A stretch of DNA of 49,514 nucleotides, taken from an uncultured bacterium (GTDB taxonomy: Bacteria; Bacillota; Clostridia; Oscillospirales; Ruminococcaceae). The notes under the pieces were generated by a model that ran no database searches, was not told the DNA's origin, and saw nothing but the letters and a program-made list of their open reading frames with translations. Positions 43,026-49,514 of this stretch are shown here, piece after piece (position 1 is the first letter of the stretch; every line of letters starts with the position of its first letter). The DNA is taken from NCBI GenBank assembly GCA_905214265.1, contig CAJMLQ010000007.1:1-49514 (forward strand), given 5' to 3'. The translations under genes and the position numbers were made by a program.

Positions 43026-43124
43026 ATGAATCGCTCAAGCCAGCGCACTATAGGAACCGGTATCAAAAAGGATGATCTGGACGCCTATTTTCAGAATACG
43101 CCCCATGAGGAGGAGTTATCATGA
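43026..43124 (+). CDS. Possible 32-residue leader peptide or gene remnant
   Basis: The frame starts at an ATG at 43026 and ends TGA at 43122-43124, overlapping the ATG of the metallophosphoesterase (ATGA). The tail reads KKDDLDAYFQNTPHEEELS, protein-like and a little like the end of an excisionase-type helix-turn-helix. The EEE codons double as the ribosome site of the next gene. Its own ribosome site is poor. It may be a translationally coupled leader or the end of a decayed gene. Confidence 0.35.
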   Translation: MNRSSQRTIGTGIKKDDLDAYFQNTPHEEELS

Positions 43125-43993
43125 AGCCGCACATCTGCCCTGAAGAAACGATTTTAACCATACCGGGATTATCCCGGCCCGTGACCCTGCTGCAGGTGAC
43201 CGATGCCCATCTGACCTTTGCGGATGAGCGCACGTCGGATTATACGCGGCAAATGGCTGTGGAGCGCACCGCTTGTTTTGCCCGCTATCCCGGTGTGGGG
43301 ACGCCGGAGCTTTTTGAAGGCGTTCTGGAGGCAGCGGATGAGGCGGGCACTGCCTGTCTCATCCTCACCGGGGATATCCTGGATTTCCCGTCCGAGGCCA
43401 ATGTGGAGACCCTGGATCGGCTATTGAATGGCTCCGGACGGCCGTATCTGTACGTGACCGGAAACCACGACTGGAGCCGGGCGTGGATTGACGGCCGGGA
43501 AGCCCGCCGGGAGGACGACCTGGAGATCCTCGCCCCGTTTCTGGATCCCAAAACCGGGTGCGGCGTCCGGGAGTTGGGCAGCGTCCGGCTGCTGGGCGTG
43601 GACGACACGGATTACCAGGTTACAGAGGGTCAGCTGCGCTTCTTTCGGGAGCAGACGGCAGACGGCACACCTTGTCTGCTGTTCCTCCATATTCCGCTGT
43701 ATCTTCCTACTTTGCTGGAGGATACCATGCGGGGGTGGCGCAGCCCCATTCTGCTGGGAATTCCGGACAGCGTTTATATAGACCGGCCGGATGTGATCCA
43801 CGCGCCGCTGCCGTCGGAAACGACCCAGGAGTTTTGCCGCCTGGCCAGGAACCTGCCCAATCTCTGCGGCATTTTTGCCGGACACCTCCACTTTTCCCAT
43901 ACCGATTCGCTGCCCTCCGGAGCAAAACAATTCGTAACGGCCCCCGGATTCGAGGGCGGATGCCGGCTGATCCGGCTAATGTCGGAAGCATGA
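43121..43993 (+). CDS. Calcineurin-like metallophosphoesterase
   Basis: 290 residues, no signal peptide. All family metal motifs are visible: VTDAHLTF (D-x-H), LTGDILDF (GD-x2-D), VTGNHDWS (GNHD), LFLHIPLY and FAGHLHFS (GHxH). GAGGAGGAG precedes the ATG at 43121. It is followed by a lipoprotein gene with its own probable promoter. The substrate could be a phosphodiester, nucleotide or protein phosphate; the sequence does not say. Confidence 0.92.
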   Translation: MKPHICPEETILTIPGLSRPVTLLQVTDAHLTFADERTSDYTRQMAVERTACFARYPGVGTPELFEGVLEAADEAGTACLILTGDILDFPSEANVETLDRLLNGSGRPYLYVTGNHDWSRAWIDGREARREDDLEILAPFLDPKTGCGVRELGSVRLLGVDDTDYQVTEGQLRFFREQTADGTPCLLFLHIPLYLPTLLEDTMRGWRSPILLGIPDSVYIDRPDVIHAPLPSETTQEFCRLARNLPNLCGIFAGHLHFSHTDSLPSGAKQFVTAPGFEGGCRLIRLMSEA

Positions 43994-44098
43994 GCTTTTT
44001 TTCGCTGGGTTTTTAATTTTTTTAAGAATTTTCCAACCATTTGAAACAGTTTCTTTGGGAATTCTTGATGGTTTCGAAATGGTTCTGTCATTCCCATC

Positions 44099-44107
44099 TG
44101 TTATACT
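44099..44107 (+). promoter_or_regulatory. Extended -10 element before the lipoprotein gene
   Basis: TGTTATACT is an extended -10 (TGn plus TATACT at 44102-44107). No good -35 is present. Predicted start near 44114. Confidence 0.45.
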
Positions 44108-44160
44108 GGACTCATACCAGCAGAAAAGACAGAAAGGGCGGAATAAAGGTGATGACAGAG

Positions 44161-44778
44161 ATGAAACAAAGAAGCTGGAAGGGGAAATTTTTTGTGCTGC
44201 TTGCGTCAGTTGCGGTTCCGGCGGTGTTGCTGGCCGGCTGCGGCTCGGAGAAAGCGGAAGCGTTCCAGATGGCGTTCTGTGCTCCCTATGTGGCGACGGA
44301 GGCAGTAGAGGCTTACGGTGAGACGGTCAAGGCGGATTTGCCGGAGCTGACAGTGGAGGGAACGGAGCCTCTATTTACCGCCATGACCATGGGTGACAGC
44401 GAGGCGGACCCCATGGCGGCAATGGCTGGAATGACAAAATTTTCCGCGATGGCCGCTGCGGGAGAGCTTGACGTGGTGGTTTCCGACTTGAAGAACGCGG
44501 CGCGCAATGCCCGGGGCGAGTCGTTTCTCGATGTCAGCAGCTTTTTGACGGAGGAGGAGCTGGAACGGTATGCTGGACGTCTGCTGTCCTTTGACATGGT
44601 GGATGACGAGGGAAATCCCACAGGAGAAAAAACCACTGTCTGCGGGATAGACGTTTCGGATAATGAAACGCTCAGCGCCCTGGCGGGCGGTGACGAATGT
44701 GGCGTGTTTGTCGTGGCCAATACCTCGCATTTGGAGGAATCCGCGGCGTTGGTACGGTATCTCCTGGAAAATTCCTGA
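44161..44778 (+). CDS. Small lipoprotein of unknown function
   Basis: 205 residues from the ATG at 44161, with AAAGGTG 9 bases upstream; an ATG at 44152 is a close alternative. A KQRSWKGK start, a hydrophobic stretch and the lipobox LAGC (cysteine near residue 25) mark an exported lipoprotein. The mature part is acidic and methionine-rich around DSEADPMAAMAGMTKF, and mentions no family I know. It ends LVRYLLENS, a little like a small solute-binding fold. It lies before an FtsX/MacB-type transporter but is separated from it by a strong terminator. Confidence 0.72.
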   Translation: MKQRSWKGKFFVLLASVAVPAVLLAGCGSEKAEAFQMAFCAPYVATEAVEAYGETVKADLPELTVEGTEPLFTAMTMGDSEADPMAAMAGMTKFSAMAAAGELDVVVSDLKNAARNARGESFLDVSSFLTEEELERYAGRLLSFDMVDDEGNPTGEKTTVCGIDVSDNETLSALAGGDECGVFVVANTSHLEESAALVRYLLENS

Positions 44779-44830
44779 GCCGCTGCAGACGGCACGGAAA
44801 AATACGCGGTTCTCCGCTGACAATAGATAA

Positions 44831-44873
44831 AAAGGGAAAGATCCCGCCTGAGAGCCGGGATCTTTCCCTTTTG
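44831..44873 (+). terminator. Strong terminator of the lipoprotein gene
   Basis: AAAGGGAAAGATCCCG (44831-44846) pairs with CGGGATCTTTCCCTTT (44856-44871), a 16-bp stem with a 9-base loop ending in TTTT. Confidence 0.92.
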
Positions 44874-44881
44874 TACTTTTC

Positions 44882-44910
44882 TTGACGCTTCCACTGTTCT
44901 ATAGTATGAT
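44882..44910 (+). promoter_or_regulatory. Promoter of the FtsX/ATPase operon
   Basis: TTGACG (44882-44887), 17 bases, TATGAT (44905-44910). Predicted start near 44917, about 30 bases before the ribosome site. Confidence 0.8.
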
Positions 44911-44947
44911 AAGGGTAACTGAAATCGTAGAAGCGGAGGAAGGCCAG

Positions 44948-47900
44948 ATGAAGTACGGATTGCGCTCCATCTTGCGCACGCCGGTAAAGACGCTGCTGTT
45001 TTTTCTGCTCATTGCGGCGGTGACCGCGTTTTTGTGTCTCGGAGCGGGAATGAAGCAGTCGGCGGATGCGGTGCTGCGGCAGGCGGATAAAACCTTTCTC
45101 ACGGCTGGTCAGTTGACGTATCTCGGTGGGAATTATCCGGAAAACGCCGTGGATGATCCGATCATGGCAGCACAGCTGGAGAATTTTCAACTGGCCGAGA
45201 TCCCTGGGTTCGGCGGCCAGGAGGGGAATTTTCCGGTCAGCAGCACGCTGATGGCAGAGGAGAACAAAACCGTGCGCGCCTATGTTCCGGGGTTGGATCC
45301 CAACGCGCCGGTTTATCCCAATGAGGCCGTTTTGATCTTTCAGATACCGAAGGGCTATGCGGAGAATCCGGAAGACTGGCGAATCCAGTGTACGGTCTTG
45401 GAGACGCTGTACTCTAAAAAGGAATGTGCCGGACAGCTGGCCTTTGTGAATGCGCGAGATGAAGCCGGAAACCAGGTACAGTTTCAGGCGGGACACCGGT
45501 ATCTCGTCCATGCAAGCTACGAAGATGGGTTCAACGGCTACACCAACTTTTCCATTGCACGATTTTCCAGCCTTGGCATCCGCGCTGGAGGCCCTTCCGG
45601 GGCGGACGTGCCGCCGTTGGTGGATTTGGACGCGCTGGCGGACGAGGCGGCCTTCTGGGAAAGCGAAACCGGGCGCTACTACCGGGACGCGGCTGAAATG
45701 TATCGGGTGCTGAACAACTCCCTGAATTTGACGGCGACCCGAGACTTTGACGCGGTGGATGTGTTCCTGCGGGGAGAATACGTCCTCTCCCAGGGCCGGA
45801 ATTTTTCCGCGGAAGACTATGCGGAGGGCGGCGTCTGCATCATCAGCGAAAATACGGCCAAGCGGCTGGGGCTGTCGGTGGGCGGCACGTTGGAGCTGTC
45901 GGTTCATTTCCCAACCGGAGCGGGTGTTTCCGTGCTGGACAGCTACTGGCCCGGGACCGGATTTGCCGGAAACGTATCGCTGGAGATCATTGGCCTTTAC
46001 CAGGGCGGCGGGACGATACGGGACGACGTTTTCATCCCGGATTCCGGCCAGACCTGGGCCACTCACAGCGACGGGGACTACGTCCTCGGGCGGGTAGTTC
46101 TGGAAAACCGCGGGGCGGAGGAATACCGCAGGGAAGTGGAGCCGTTGCTGCCCCCCAACGTGGTGCTGAGCGTCTACGACCAAGGCTATGCTTCGGCAAC
46201 TGCCGCGGTCAACGGTGTTCAGGATACGGCCCGGCTGCTGCTGGTGGCTGCCGGGATCTGCTCGCTGGCTGTGCTGACTCTGTTCGGCTATCTTTTTGCC
46301 GGCCGGAGCCGGGAGAGTGTCGATATTCTCTTGACACTGGGCGCAGGAAAAGGCGGGGCACGGAGCTATCTGCTCAGCGGCTGCGCGGTGGTGGCGCTGC
46401 TGGCGGCAGCCGTGGGCGCGGCGGGAGGATATCTTGTCTCTGGTCGGGCTGCGGAGGCCGCCTATGCCCAGGCGGAGGAGAACGCCGCTTATGACCGGCG
46501 CTTCAGCGCCTCCGGTTACGGTATACATGAGGAGGATTTCCAGGTGGAATTCCGGACCAGTCCTCTGGTGCCGCTGGCGGTGGGGACGGGCGTGCCTGCT
46601 GCGGGGCTGCTGGCCTGCGCGCTGTTTGCGGAGAGGGTACTCCATGCTCGGGATCCCCGCAGGCGGCTTCGAACAGTCCGCCGTAGGAAAAAACAGGCGG
46701 CCCCCCGTGCTGGCAGTGGGAACGCGGCAGACCGTCTGCCGGGAGTGTCCGTGCGGTATATGGCCCGTTCGGTCTACCGGGGCGGCGGAAGGAGCTTCGT
46801 CCCGGCTGCGGCGTTTCTGATGCTGACAGCCTTTGTCTGCCTGTTCAGCGGGATTATGGGAAGCTACCAGGAGCAGTTGGATACGGTATACGATCGGATC
46901 CCGGTGACGCTGCGGTTTTCCGACTACGCCGGAAAATCCCTAGGAAATCTTCGGATCGCCCACAGCCTGGTCCAGAAGGTAGTGGACACTGGCTTTGCCA
47001 GCTGGGAGGACACTCACTTCTCTGTGGGCGGTTACTATTCCTTTGGAGGAGTTGTCTCCTATGAGGACGGACGCTCTCCGGAAGGACCGCTGCATATCCA
47101 ATACATCCCTTCGGGGGGCTTTGCCAGCGAATCTTATCTTTACTGGCTGAAAACCACTGCGCCACCGCTGCGGTTCACTGACGATCCCGCTTATGCGCCG
47201 GAGTTCTTTTATACGGATCCGCCGGAAATTCGATGGCTGGAGGGGTATGATCTGGACGCCATGAAAAGCTTCTCCTATGGGCTGGACATCACGGATCCGG
47301 CGGCGCCGCTGGATTTTGCGGCCATGCCTGAGGGGATCTGCCTGGCGCCGGAAGCCTTTCTGGAGGAGCGTGGCCTGGCGCTGGGCGACACGGTTCTGAT
47401 AAATGGGAGCGCCATTCTTCGGATGGGACGGTACGATTCCCTGATCGGACTTCCGTACCGCGTTCGGATCGTGGGAACCTTCAGGGGGGAGGACGGGAAA
47501 AATACCCTGTACGCGCCGTTGTCCCTGCTGCCGTCAGTCCAAGAGGAGGAAGTTTATCACTCCGTCAGCTGCGTGCTTCATAATACTGTGGAGCTGAGCC
47601 GTTTCAAGGACGAGCTGGCCGGGCTGGGCTTTAGCGAGATCAACGAATTTCAGGGCGACCGCCATTGGGTCATCATCGACGACACCGCTCTCAATGACAC
47701 CGTGACCAGCCTCCGGCAGCATATTGCCTACCTTTCGCTGCTCTATCCGGTGGTCCTTGTTTTAGCGGTGGGAATGGGCTTCGTCGTGGCGTATCTCCTG
47801 ACCCGGGGCCGGAAGCAGGAGCTGGCCATCATGCGGAGCATGGGGGAAAGTCCCCGCCGGATTTTCTCCAGCTTCTTCCTGGAGCAGGTCCTACTCTGCC

Positions 47901-48079
47901 TGCCCGGCGGCCTGGCGGGGCTGGTGACGGTATGGCTTTTGGAAGGCGGCCTCAGCGGGTTCCAGCTGTGGAACGCGGCGGTTTTTGCCCTCTGCTACCT
48001 GGCGGGGACAGCGCTGGCGGTGTGGATGATGAACCGGGGGCCGGTGCTGGCCATCCTGACAGACAAGGGGAATGGATAA
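44948..48079 (+). CDS. FtsX-family ABC transporter permease, MacB/BceB-like, large
   Basis: 1043 residues from the ATG at 44948 after GGAGGAAGG; a frame from 44882 would start in the -35 box and is rejected. One membrane segment near residues 16-36, a large external domain to about 430, then two or three segments between 435 and 570, a second external domain, and a C-terminal group of segments (about 940-1040) with YLLTRGRKQELAIMRSMGES, the FtsX cytoplasmic signature. The doubled external domains are typical of lipoprotein or antimicrobial-peptide exporters that work by mechanotransmission rather than sugar import. Its stop overlaps the ATPase start (TAATG). Confidence 0.88.
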   Translation: MKYGLRSILRTPVKTLLFFLLIAAVTAFLCLGAGMKQSADAVLRQADKTFLTAGQLTYLGGNYPENAVDDPIMAAQLENFQLAEIPGFGGQEGNFPVSSTLMAEENKTVRAYVPGLDPNAPVYPNEAVLIFQIPKGYAENPEDWRIQCTVLETLYSKKECAGQLAFVNARDEAGNQVQFQAGHRYLVHASYEDGFNGYTNFSIARFSSLGIRAGGPSGADVPPLVDLDALADEAAFWESETGRYYRDAAEMYRVLNNSLNLTATRDFDAVDVFLRGEYVLSQGRNFSAEDYAEGGVCIISENTAKRLGLSVGGTLELSVHFPTGAGVSVLDSYWPGTGFAGNVSLEIIGLYQGGGTIRDDVFIPDSGQTWATHSDGDYVLGRVVLENRGAEEYRREVEPLLPPNVVLSVYDQGYASATAAVNGVQDTARLLLVAAGICSLAVLTLFGYLFAGRSRESVDILLTLGAGKGGARSYLLSGCAVVALLAAAVGAAGGYLVSGRAAEAAYAQAEENAAYDRRFSASGYGIHEEDFQVEFRTSPLVPLAVGTGVPAAGLLACALFAERVLHARDPRRRLRTVRRRKKQAAPRAGSGNAADRLPGVSVRYMARSVYRGGGRSFVPAAAFLMLTAFVCLFSGIMGSYQEQLDTVYDRIPVTLRFSDYAGKSLGNLRIAHSLVQKVVDTGFASWEDTHFSVGGYYSFGGVVSYEDGRSPEGPLHIQYIPSGGFASESYLYWLKTTAPPLRFTDDPAYAPEFFYTDPPEIRWLEGYDLDAMKSFSYGLDITDPAAPLDFAAMPEGICLAPEAFLEERGLALGDTVLINGSAILRMGRYDSLIGLPYRVRIVGTFRGEDGKNTLYAPLSLLPSVQEEEVYHSVSCVLHNTVELSRFKDELAGLGFSEINEFQGDRHWVIIDDTALNDTVTSLRQHIAYLSLLYPVVLVLAVGMGFVVAYLLTRGRKQELAIMRSMGESPRRIFSSFFLEQVLLCLPGGLAGLVTVWLLEGGLSGFQLWNAAVFALCYLAGTALAVWMMNRGPVLAILTDKGNG

Positions 48080-48741
48080 TGGGAATTTTGGAACTGAAAG
48101 ACGTCTGTTACCAATACCGGAACAAGTATCAGACGGTCGAAGCCCTCCGGGGGGTATCCCACAGTTTCGACTGCGGGAAGCTCCACGCTCTTATTGGGGC
48201 CTCCGGCTGCGGGAAAAGCACTCTGCTCTCTCTGATGGCCGGCTTGGACCTGCCAACCGGCGGAGCGATTACCTTTGACGGAAAGCCGACCTCTGGGATG
48301 GACCTGAACCGGTACCGGCGGGAAAATGTGGCGGTCATTTATCAGAGCTTTCATCTGCTCCCCCTGCTGACGGTGCAGGAAAACGTCATGTACCCCATGG
48401 AACTGATCGGCATCAAAGCACCGGAGGCCCGGGAACGGGCGAAAGAGCTCATACTCCGGATGGGACTGGAGGAAAGCCAGCTGCGCCGGTATCCTTCAAT
48501 GCTCTCCGGCGGCGAGCGGCAGCGGGTGGCTATCGCTCGCGCACTGGGAACCCCGGCCCGGGTCATCCTGGCAGATGAGCCTACTGGAAATCTGGATTCG
48601 GAGAACACCCGGAACGTGATGGGCATCCTTCTCCGGCTGGCTCATGAGGAGAGGTACTGTATCATCGTGGTCACGCATGACCCGGAGGTCGCCGCCATGG
48701 CGGATGAGGTGGTCCGCATGATAGACGGAAAACTGGCTTGA
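48079..48741 (+). CDS. ABC transporter ATP-binding protein, LolD/MacB type
   Basis: 220 residues. Walker A is GASGCGKST (40-48), Q-loop Q89, signature LSGGERQ (142-148), Walker B VILADEP (162-168), and a switch histidine in VVTHDPE. The size and the DEPTGNLD run are typical of the ATPases that partner FtsX-type permeases. It is coupled to the permease by a one-base overlap. It is the only ABC ATPase in the window and by type is not the missing partner of the sugar importers. Confidence 0.95.
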   Translation: MGILELKDVCYQYRNKYQTVEALRGVSHSFDCGKLHALIGASGCGKSTLLSLMAGLDLPTGGAITFDGKPTSGMDLNRYRRENVAVIYQSFHLLPLLTVQENVMYPMELIGIKAPEARERAKELILRMGLEESQLRRYPSMLSGGERQRVAIARALGTPARVILADEPTGNLDSENTRNVMGILLRLAHEERYCIIVVTHDPEVAAMADEVVRMIDGKLA

Positions 48742-48746
48742 TTATC

Positions 48747-48789
48747 AAAAAATATCCGGCTGTACGAACTGGCAGCCGGATATTTTTTT
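48747..48789 (+). terminator. Terminator of the FtsX/ATPase operon
   Basis: AATATCCGGCTG (48751-48762) pairs with CAGCCGGATATT (48773-48784), extended by A and T runs, and ends in TTTTTTT. Confidence 0.92.
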
Positions 48790-48936
48790 CGGACGGCAGG
48801 GATACCATTTTTGAAAAGCATACAATTTTTTACGGTCAAATTCTTCAGAGGATACGTTTTTTCCGAGAAACCGGCGCTTTGCGCAGGGAAGAAAAAATTT
48901 AAACAAGAAATGTACAACATGTAAAAATTAATCTCC

Positions 48937-48965
48937 TTGTCAGAGCTAAAAATGGCGAATATAAT
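48937..48965 (+). promoter_or_regulatory. Promoter of the locus D importer
   Basis: TTGTCA (48937-48942), 17 bases, TATAAT (48960-48965). Predicted start near 48972, giving a leader of about 70 bases. Confidence 0.8.
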
Positions 48966-49040
48966 AGGCTCAAGACAAGATTCATAAAAATCGCTGCAAA
49001 ATCAGGCGCTTTTTAAGCGACAATCGAAGGGGGAACCAAA

Positions 49041-49514
49041 ATGCCTGCATCCGTCTTCTTGACTGAAAAGAGGCGCGCCGGGGAAAAGCGCCGGCGCAGG
49101 TATACCAAAGAACAGATACACGAGAATGTTGAACTCTATCTGATCATGCTGCCAGTGCTCATCCTGATTTTTCTGATGTGTTATCTGCCGCTGTACGGAC
49201 TGGCCATCGCGTTTCAGGACTATTCGCCTGGCATGCCGTTTTTCTCCTTGACAGAGAACATCAAGTGGGTGGGCTTCAAGCACTTCGCCAACTTTATCAA
49301 TGGCAAATATTTCGGACGTTTGATGGGCAATACCATTTTGCTCAGCGTATACAACCTGGTTTTCGGCTTCTGGGTGCCCATTGTTTTCGCGCTGCTGCTT
49401 AACGAGGTGCGGAACCTGCGCTTTAAAAAATTTGTGCAGACCGCGTCGTATCTGCCGTATTTTATCTCGGCAGTCGTCGTTGCGGGTATGGTTCTCTCCT
49501 TTATCGACATGGAC
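49041..49514 (+). CDS. ABC importer permease, LplB type, cut by the window end
   Basis: 158 codons are visible and the frame is open at the right edge. The start at 49041 follows AGGGGGA at good spacing. A basic N-terminus (residues 9-22) leads to CYLPLYGLAIAFQDYSPGMP, the LplB-family motif, and FVQTASYLPYFISAVVVAGM, as in the permeases of loci A, B and C. A second permease and a binding lipoprotein are expected beyond the edge. No AraC gene lies directly upstream here. Confidence 0.9.
   Translation, partial: MPASVFLTEKRRAGEKRRRRYTKEQIHENVELYLIMLPVLILIFLMCYLPLYGLAIAFQDYSPGMPFFSLTENIKWVGFKHFANFINGKYFGRLMGNTILLSVYNLVFGFWVPIVFALLLNEVRNLRFKKFVQTASYLPYFISAVVVAGMVLSFIDMD

Noticed and set aside
44672..46645. 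A 657-codon minus-strand frame, and 36268-37515 on the plus strand (415 codons)
   Set aside because: Each lies opposite a well-supported gene and shows no domain or start signal.
1..49514. CRISPR arrays, tRNA or rRNA genes, insertion sequences, prophage genes
   Set aside because: No regular spaced repeats, cloverleaf-like sequences, transposase or phage proteins were seen in the reading.

Overview
The window looks like the chromosome of an anaerobic Gram-positive Bacillota, most likely a gut-type clostridium of the Oscillospirales sort. The signs are AGGAGG-type ribosome binding sites, lipobox-anchored binding proteins, choline-binding-like wall repeats, an abundance of 4Fe-4S proteins, several LplB/YtcP-type importers and no outer-membrane genes. 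This placement is an inference from gene content. No rRNA, tRNA, CRISPR array, insertion sequence or phage gene was seen.

Layout. (1) 1-5150: an AraC regulator faces a compact four-gene operon of one U32-like Fe-S protein and three tandem, divergent QueG-like double-[4Fe-4S] proteins. (2) 5160-12553: carbohydrate locus A, with a membrane-bound AraC regulator facing two permeases, a binding lipoprotein and a GH43-like enzyme. (3) 12649-17663: a redox block of Rieske/FAD oxidoreductase, YyaL-type thioredoxin-domain protein and ferredoxin-type protein, facing a Crp/Fnr regulator across a perfect palindrome. (4) 17700-18110: decayed gene remnants. (5) 18157-30537: carbohydrate locus B, with a membrane AraC regulator facing an operon of FAD oxidoreductase, two permeases, a binding lipoprotein and a 1529-residue secreted multidomain protein. 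(6) 30541-33629: a DapA/NanA-family aldolase or dehydratase facing a 601-residue double-domain fumarylacetoacetase-family protein. (7) 33632-42778: carbohydrate locus C, with two permeases, a binding lipoprotein and a membrane AraC regulator on one strand, preceded by a sialate-O-acetylesterase-like enzyme, an RpiR regulator and a HAD phosphatase. (8) 43026-48789: a metallophosphoesterase, a small lipoprotein and an FtsX/MacB-type ABC pair. (9) 49041-end: the start of a fourth LplB-type permease.

How the genes fit together. Loci A, B and C share one plan: a two-transmembrane sensor with a cytoplasmic AraC domain, beside two permeases and a lipoprotein. None encodes its own importer ATPase, so a shared MsmX-type ATPase elsewhere is expected. 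The enzymes beside them (GH43-like, Asp-box propeller protein, acetylesterase, FAD oxidoreductase) suggest growth on decorated plant or host glycans. The DapA-family/FAH pair suggests a 2-keto-3-deoxy sugar acid route.

The least explained part is the QueG-like/U32-like operon at 1097-5103. Its three reductase-like proteins keep the cysteine ligands for two [4Fe-4S] clusters and the CGLGExG signature. By eye they lack the acidic substrate motif I recall for true epoxyqueuosine reductases, and no queuosine gene is nearby. It is the best candidate here for an undescribed anaerobic redox pathway. All family assignments were made by reading the sequence; no database search was run.
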